In this document: piece after piece, positions 57,377-64,000 of the stretch
Numbering within the stretch: the stretch's first letter is position 1
Layout of the letters: each line of letters starts with the position of its first letter
NCBI GenBank assembly: GCA_903813345.2
Contig: CAIIXF020000011.1
Location: 10,822,842 to 10,886,841 of the forward strand
DNA from: Owenia fusiformis
Taxonomy: Eukaryota; Annelida; Polychaeta; Sabellida; Oweniidae
Direction: 5' to 3'
DNA length: 64,000 nt
Made by a program: the position numbers and the translations under genes
Notes under the pieces: model-generated
The model's database searches: none
Told to the model about the DNA's origin: nothing
The model's input: only the letters and a program-made list of their open reading frames with translations

Positions 57377-58715
57377 CAAATTACATCAGACCCGTACAAG
57401 CCCTTACGGAGCTTGTAGAGTCAACAGGCCCTTTACAACCTTGTACAGGCCTCCTTACGAGGCTCGTAATTGCTTGTAATTGCCGAGCCTCGTAAGAGCT
57501 TGTGATTACAAAGCTTGTAATAGCTCGTGATTTTCGATCCCCTATCCCCGTACTTGACCGTACTGTGCCCGTAATGAGCCCCGTAATAAATCGTTATTTC
57601 CAATCCCCATACTTGCGCGTACAATGCATGTAAGGGGCCCCGCAATAGCTTGTAATTTTTGAGCCTTGTACTTGCCTGTACAATGCCCGTATCAAGGCCT
57701 GTATGTAATAAGTCGTATTTTTCGAGCACTATACTTCCCAGTATGGGGCTCGTAATACACCCTATGCTTAGTGAGCGGACCTAATTTCAAGGGTGATGGT
57801 AAGACGAGGCATGGCGCCCAAAAACCAAAGAATATTAGTACCATAATCTTTTAAGTCGTATTATTGCAGCATTAGGTGATGATATTGTGATATTTTATGC
57901 TGTTTTAGAAGTGAAAGATGTTAAACTATGCATACTGTTTGTTTTACATCCAATAAAACGAATAGTTAAGATGAAACAGTCGTTTAAAGATACAATTTGA
58001 ATTTACCGCAAGAAATTACAACCTAATATTGTCAATATGTCAATAATTCCTGATCGATGTCACATATAAAGAAATATGTACCTAGATATGTTTTATTTTT
58101 TCATATATGCGAAATAAGGCGGTCTCTAGTTATGTACATCCAATACAAAATGAATGTTTACTATTCGGCGATCAGAATTTCGATGACGAGCGATGGCGAT
58201 GTAATTTGCGAAGAAAGCATCAGTGCACCTAGTTACAGGCCAGGTTTGGGCGCCATGCATCGTCTTTACCATCACCCTTGAAATTAGGTCCGCTCACTAA
58301 GCATAGGGTGTAATAAGGCTCGTAATTGCTGCTTATTTTGATGAACACCATTTGATCGATGAAATAAAATACAATATACGAGAAATACTTGAGAAATAAC
58401 ATTTCAGTTATATCTAATTATGAATTAGTATGTCTCCAACAATTTCTAAATATTCGCATGTCTGTATCAATATGATAAACAGTATAAAAGTGTATACAAG
58501 TGTGTATCCATATATAAACATTTGCGTGTGATACTGGAATAAGTTGAAATGTGATGTAGATAAATATTGGTACCAAATGTATGAAAAATGTTTCAAATGA
58601 CGTAGTTAGCATATGTAACAGACAAACATGTGAATGATGTATGCCATTAATTTATTTTTGGTGCTGTAAGAGTGCGATTAGCTGGCCTCGTACGAGCTCG
58701 TACGGGCCTCTAAAA
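57377..58715. repeat. CTCGTAATAGCTTGTAAT-rich element, split by element E
   Basis: The outer repeat starts near AGACCCGTACAAGCCC (57391) and ends near TCGTACGGGCCTCTAAAAC (58715). Those ends are weakly inverted. The interior is made of degenerate GTAATAGCTCGTAATT and CCCGTAC words. This plan resembles the MITE at 10415-11372: a TIR element filled with short self-similar words. Confidence 0.6.
57758..58310. mobile_element. Element E: 553 bp, ~68-bp TIRs, TAATA TSD
   Basis: CACCCTATGCTTAGTGAGCG at 57758 pairs with CGCTCACTAAGCATAGGGTG ending at 58310. The inverted repeats are about 68 bp and nearly identical. TAATA is duplicated at 57753-57757 and 58311-58315. There is no coding region. Like element B it starts with CAC and makes a 5-bp duplication. 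It is inserted into the surrounding CTCGTAAT-rich repeat. Confidence 0.85.
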
Positions 58716-59126
58716 CTTCTTTATGTTTTGAGTCTGAAATGATGATCTAATTTGAATCATGGAAAATTGTGGTGGCACTAATGATAATATTGTAATTTAT
58801 TACTGATTGATTTTAGCATTAAAAGGATCAAGGACAATGAGGATAACAATTCAACCTTCCACTTAATCTCCTTATTGCAGTGCATAATGTTATATATATG
58901 TACATAATGTCTGTATAGAAAGTTAATATATGCATTAAGGCAAACATTTTATTTGTTAATATATATTCACTTCACATGTCATGTTTGCTTTATATTTAAT
59001 GACCATTTAAAAAAACATTCAATCACAATTGGAGGAAATGTATATTTATTATCTGACAAGCTCATACATTTGTAATGTCAAATGAACTCCAAAGCCATTA
59101 CAAGTTAATTGTCTAATAAGGCGCTT
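58716..59126. other. No recognised gene
   Basis: AT-rich spacer, convergent between IBTK and the lectin-kringle gene. It should contain the 3' UTR of the latter. Confidence 0.45.
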
Positions 59127-59227
59127 TCAAATTAATTGTCCAATTATCACTCTGTCATTGCCATACAAGTTATCCTCATGATCTTTCATGATCCAGCAGG
59201 TCAATGGTTTTCTTTCCAGCCTCACGC
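59127..59227 (-). CDS. Candidate terminal exon of the lectin-kringle gene
   Basis: After the last lectin exon (phase 1 donor at 60477), the first plausible acceptor with the right phase is CATTCAG at 59228-59234. It opens 101 bases reading GVRLERKPLTCWIMKDHEDN and ending at a TGA. No domain can be recognised. The choice rests only on the splice site, the phase and the presence of a stop, so the end of the protein may differ. Confidence 0.3.
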
Positions 59228-60477
59228 CTGAATGAAAAGAAAACATTTTCAGATCACTGGTCTTTATTTCATTTTGATGCTTTTAAAGTACAATTTAGGA
59301 TGATTTCAAAATATAATAATATAACTTGATATTGTAAACTTGATATTGACAAATATTTAAAGTTAACACATGAATCAACAACTTAGAGGGTTACGATAAG
59401 CTTCTCATATAAAAACAATATGGAGACTCCAGGCGAGTCTACTTGATCAGTCTATTTTTAAGAAATTAGAGGTTTGTGAATTTCAGTTTTTGAAATCGTC
59501 TTGAAGATAAAATAATTCATTTACAATGATTCTGTAAACATTGAGAGAGTGAATTATCCAAAGAATGCATTAGCATCAGTAATATAAATCCTTGTACAAA
59601 TCCAATCCGTCTTATTTCATTTACACGTCATTTTCATGAGACCAAGCTTTGTGCAAATATGTGATGGGTAAGTCTAGCTTTTAAATCTAGAATTTAAATC
59701 CAATTTTTTACTATTAAACACGAACAGAACATCCTGAAACTTCACCCATAAAATGTGAAATTGATTTGTCAAAATATGAATCTCCCTTTTATATAAATGT
59801 GTGACGATCTTTTCTATTCCTACATAAGCAGGCAGAAGTGTTTACCCAGTGACTTCGACCTATGTACCCTTGCGTATTATTCCGGGAGAGCGCATTTTAT
59901 ACTAAATGGTGAGAAACACCAAAAACAAGCATTCGATTTGCTAAACGATATGTGTTACCCTTTAAAGGAGACACCATCAGTACTTCAATGGTAGTGATAT
60001 TTCCTAGCACATTTTCAATTTGAACATAGCTGTGTTATTGAAATGTTAAAATTAACCAAATTTTACTATTTTGATGAAAAACAACATAATAATCTTACTT
60101 AGTTTAGTTTATTATTGTTCATTCACTTGGTTATAGGGCTTCTGCTCTACCAGGCGCTCTGCTTTACAGATTCCCACCATAGCAAGAGAAAAAAGCATGA
60201 GAATCCAGGATTAAAGTGGGAATATATAAAGAAAACATTCACACATAATTAGACATGCATTACAACATTTTCACCAATGCATTGTTCCATTTCATTACTA
60301 AATTATTTAAATCCAGTGAAACCTTTGTGAAGTATTCTTGTTTGAAATTTTGAAAGAAGGCTTTAAAGCCAAAATTGAAATTTTCCCCCGACCATTACTT
60401 ATGAAAAAAGCATAAGTATCTGAATATTTGCCTGGCTTAAATGAAAGTTTGTTTGATACTTTTCTATTACAACTCAC
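59228..60477. other. Presumed last intron of the lectin-kringle gene
   Basis: AT-rich sequence. A short open frame at 59797-59994 on the plus strand has no recognisable domain and is not called. Confidence 0.4.
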
Positions 60478-62478
60478 CTTTGAAGGGTCTCTCACAAATC
60501 ACTGGTATTGGAGTATTGCACGTGATGTCATTCCAAAGTGACCCACTGCCATACTCTGATGGAGTTACATAGGTACAATCCTCCCAGTCGCCTGTGAACC
60601 GATTTGGTTCTCCTAACGCCCAATCTAAAGTGAATATCATGTATTTTATGTCTCAACTAATAAGTTTGCATTAATATTTCAACTATAAATACTATATAAG
60701 GATCAATTCCAATGTGAAGAAACCCTGAGAAACGCTGATTAAAGTTAAATCACTATGGAATCAACAATATGTACTTGTATACTGCGGTGTCGTTCCATCC
60801 TCATTTCTCCATTTCCCTTCGTGTTTTAAATCATTTATTCCCATAACAACCCAAGTGTATCCTCTCTCTCGCATCTGTTTTTCGATCCAAGACTCTTCTT
60901 CTGAACCCCCCAGCTCGAGCAATGATGCATACTTCGTCTTGCAGTAAGCCTTAGCGGTGTGGTATGTCATCTGAGTCTCCGGTGATACAAAGATATATTC
61001 CTTTCCGAAATTTATCGCAGAAGTAGTTTCTGAAAAATAGATTACTATATTACTATAGGAAAGAGGATGGATAGATGCGCGTCTAAAAAGAAAGAAAAAA
61101 CAACAACATCGATTCTTTGCTGGAACAGTCTTTTGATTATTATGAGGAAATTGTACGATTCATCCCTGATGTGGTAAACGGCCGATGTCAACTGACAGTC
61201 GTCGTCAACTAAACATTGTATCTTTAAATGAGTTGAAACCAAACCGCTGGCATGGATCTATTTTTATTTTAAATGTTTGAATAATATTCTATTCAAATTC
61301 TACATTGTTAAACTATACATCGTATCTGCTTTAATGGACTTATTACAGGTAGCCTTTTGATTATTGACAAAGGCATGTACCAAGTTTTGTATCTTCCTCG
61401 GTGCACATTGGTATTGTGCAAAGTTCTTTCTCTATTTCGTTTTCGTATGGTTTAGGCTTGAACACGTAGCACCATGGCCCTAACAAACTAGCATCAGGAT
61501 TTCGACAATAATTCTTAGCTACCCGGTGCCTGTGAATTGCAGTGCCATTTGGAACCATGGGAAATTTGTCATTTGGAGGCATCGATTGTGCCCACGACGT
61601 TGTCCACGAGAGTAAATTTAATTTGTCCTCCCAACTGAAAATATAGTCAAATCCACATTTCAAACACATGGTTGCATACCTATATCTTCTGGTATAAGGT
61701 TGGCAATAGCCCAATTGTAGAGAATTCTCGGGAGGTATCTGATCGCTACTTATCACTACTTACTTGATGCAATTTCTCTTTGACTGAGACTGAGACACGC
61801 GTCCAAGGTATTCAACTCCAAGGTTAGATACTTTGCATTCAAGCTGCTTTTCCTCTTCAGTTTCTGGCAGAGGAAATTCACTTGCTACATGCAGAGAAAG
61901 AAATGAAATGTTAAGAAAAGCAAAAAGATTGTTTGAAATTATTGTTTACTTCTTTTTTGCATTGATTATGATGACGTGGTCGATAAATAATTAGATTAAA
62001 AATGAAGAATCAATCGTATGGGCGAAATAAAATGTTATTAAACACAGTGTTAAAGACAGAGATTGTTTGTCAAGATAAATAAATGATATAAAAAGGAAAA
62101 CTTATCGGATGAGCGATGTGATTAATTCATTGTGCTGCAAATATCATGGGATATAATACCCTGGGACGGACTCTTCCCTCGGCTTACGACACGGAATGAT
62201 TATGTTAACATCATAAAAATACTATCTAATAAGTAACTCCCAGACTAACAATTAAAAATATCACTTGGAACTCTGGTGATCCTTGATTGTTAATGACACA
62301 TTGTCATTTTCCTATGTAGAAGGCCTACCTTCCCTTTCACAGACAAACGGCATGGTTGCATAACAGGGAGTGTCATTCCAGTCAAATAAACCGTCGCTTC
62401 GTCGACTATTTCCCCCAAGATAAGCACAGTTTTCGTCTCGTCCAAGCTTCCCATTACTCGGTTCTCCATATCGCCAAT
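60478..62478 (-). CDS. Secreted C-type lectin / kringle / C-type lectin protein, 5' partial
   Basis: Five minus-strand exons join in frame with GT-AG sites: 62478-62329, 61884-61764, 61634-61381, 61029-60775, 60624-60478. Exon 1 is the C-terminal half of a C-type lectin domain: WRYGEPSNGK, ENCAYLG, FDWNDTPC. Exons 2-3 make a kringle with all six cysteines (ECKVSN, RNCIN, NYCRNPD, GPWCYVF, ELCTIPMC). Exons 4-5 make a full second lectin domain: KAYCKTKYASLLELGGSEEE, GINDLKHEGKWRNEDG, NWALGEPNRF, LWNDITC, VICERPF. EPN with WND is the calcium and mannose-type sugar signature, so sugar binding is likely for the second domain. The first has EPS. The N-terminal half of the first domain and the signal peptide must lie beyond 64000. 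The kringle probably adds a protein-binding function. Confidence 0.88.
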
Positions 62479-62897
62479 CTGAAATGTGAAAGGGACATCA
62501 GAATCAGGGATAATGAAGAAAAACAAAGCACCGACGCGAAAGATGTAGCCTAATCACCTGGTGAACACTTGCAGATTAAAAAGTGAAAGAATTACAGACG
62601 CACAATTCACCAAGAATCATATGATTATTTAGAACCATTCTGCAAGTCAAAAGAGAACAAGCCAAAAAGCCCACAACACAAATCCTTTGATAAATCTCTC
62701 AAAAGAGCAACACAGTTGAAGGTAATCAAAAATCGAGAATATCTAATAAGTTAATCGTTTATTCTCTTCTCAAAGTCTCCCGAATGATACCCTTTGCATT
62801 CGTTTGACTTCACTTCTTAAAAGAGAGCTTCGTCTTCAGTTTAACTAGTTTAACTAGACTCTGCACGCAGGGTACCCGAATGAGATACATTTGGACC
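62479..62897. other. Intron sequence, no exon seen
   Basis: The acceptor for the first visible lectin exon is at 62479-62481. I looked for the N-terminal lectin half upstream on the minus strand and found no matching exon before the satellite begins. Confidence 0.5.
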
Positions 62898-64000
62898 CGC
62901 TACCAAGCATTACACACTGACTGCCATACTTGTCAGTGGGTAGCGAGCATTACACACTGACTGCCTTAATTGTATATGTCAGCGGGTAGCGAGCATTACA
63001 GACTGACTGCCTATTATGTCAGTGGGTAGCGAGCATTACACACTGACTGCCTTACTTGTCAGTGGGTAGCGAGCATTACACACTGACTGCCTTAATTGTA
63101 TATGTCAGTGGGTAGCGAGCATTACACACTGACTGCCTTACTTGTCAGTGGGTAGCGAGCATTACACACTGACTGCCTTAATTGTATATGTCAGTGGGTA
63201 GCGAGCATTACACACTGACTGTCTTAATTGTATGTCAGTGGGTAGCGAGCATTACACACTGACTGCCTTACTTGTATATGTCAGTGGGTAGCGAGCATTA
63301 CACACCGACTGCCTTAATTGTATATGTCAGTGGGTAGCGAGCATTACACACTGACTGCCTTACTTGTATATGTCAGTGGGTAGCGAGCATTACACACCGA
63401 CTGCCTTAATTGTATATGTCAGTGGGTAGCGAGCATTACACACCGACTGCCTTAATTGTATATGTCAGTGGGTAGCGAGCATTACACACCGACTGCCTTA
63501 ATTGTATATGTCAGTGGGTAGCGAGCATTACACACCGACTGCCTTAATTGTATATGTCAGTGGGTAGCGAGCATTACACACTGACTGTCTTAATTGTATG
63601 TCAGCGGGTAGCGAGCATTACACACTGACTGTCTTAATTGTATGTCGGCGGGTAGCGAGCATTACACACTGACTGTCTTAATTGTATGTCAGCGGGTAGC
63701 GAGCATTACACACTGACTGTCTTAATTGTATGTCAGCGGGTAGCGAGCATTACACACTGACTGTCTTAATTGTATGTCAGCGGGTAGCGAGCATTACACA
63801 CTGACTGCCTTACTTGTATATGTCAGTGGGTAGCGAGCATTACACACTGACTGCCTTAATTGTATATGTCAGTGGGTAGCGAGCATTACACACTGACTGC
63901 CTTAATTGTATATGTCAGTGGGTAGCGAGCATTACACACTGACTGCCTTAATTGTATATGTCAGTGGGTAGCGAGCATTACACACTGACTGCCTTACTTG
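62898..64000. repeat. Satellite of 40/44/46-bp variants, about 25 copies, runs off the window
   Basis: The common core is GTGGGTAGCGAGCATTACAC followed by ACTGACTG. Units end in TTACTTG (40 bp), TTAATTGTATG (44 bp) or TTAATTGTATATG (46 bp). Variants are clustered: 44-bp units with TGTCTTAATTG dominate 63560-63790, and 46-bp units with CACCGACTGCC cluster at 63300-63560. GTCAGTG and CACTGAC within the unit are complementary. The array lies in the intron or upstream region of the lectin-kringle gene. Confidence 0.95.

Noticed and set aside
59797-59994. 65-codon open frame on the plus strand
   Set aside because: It lies in the presumed last intron of the minus-strand lectin gene and resembles no known protein.

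Overview
This is eukaryotic nuclear DNA from an invertebrate animal. It is AT-rich, has a spliced 22-exon gene, and is crowded with degraded transposons, foldbacks and satellites. A DIRS-type retroelement, mariner relics, a repeat whose end reads GCTCACCATGTGAGC, and a secreted C-type lectin/kringle gene together suggest a marine lophotrochozoan, perhaps a bivalve mollusc. The species cannot be read from the sequence.

Layout. 1-4.1 kb: a decayed DIRS-type retrotransposon with reverse transcriptase, RNase H and tyrosine recombinase. 4.1-13 kb: inverted-repeat elements, palindromic foldbacks, a TA-flanked MITE (10415-11372) and a C-rich/G-rich block. 13-19.1 kb: a three-level nest. A common repeat was invaded at a TA by a mariner-like element, which was then invaded by a 4.4 kb element with 5-bp target duplications that carries about 2.6 kb of simple-sequence arrays. 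19-36 kb: dispersed repeats, a 1.2 kb long-TIR element, a second mariner relic, tandem repeats and a 40-bp satellite (34811-35604). 36.4-39.1 kb: an inverted-repeat element whose right arm holds two ~850 bp insertions. Each has a 9-bp target duplication and hairpin-bearing ends, and the matching empty sites survive in the left arm. 40.2-57.2 kb, plus strand: a complete IBTK orthologue (inhibitor of Bruton tyrosine kinase), 22 coding exons and 1340 codons. It has ankyrin repeats, RCC1 repeats, two BTB domains and a conserved C-terminal tail. Its introns hold a mariner relic, a 4.3 kb foldback, two tRNA-like SINE heads and a 150-bp palindrome. 57.4-58.7 kb: a nested TIR element. 59.1-62.5 kb, minus strand: the 3' part of a gene for a secreted C-type lectin / kringle / C-type lectin protein; its 5' exons lie beyond the window. 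62.9-64 kb: a satellite running off the end.

The two host genes share no evident function. IBTK is an intracellular signalling and CUL3-adaptor type protein. The lectin-kringle protein is extracellular and should bind sugar with calcium. The most unusual content is in the mobile DNA: recoverable insertion histories with empty sites, repeated use of one target site, and several families whose hairpin stems differ in sequence but stay self-complementary.
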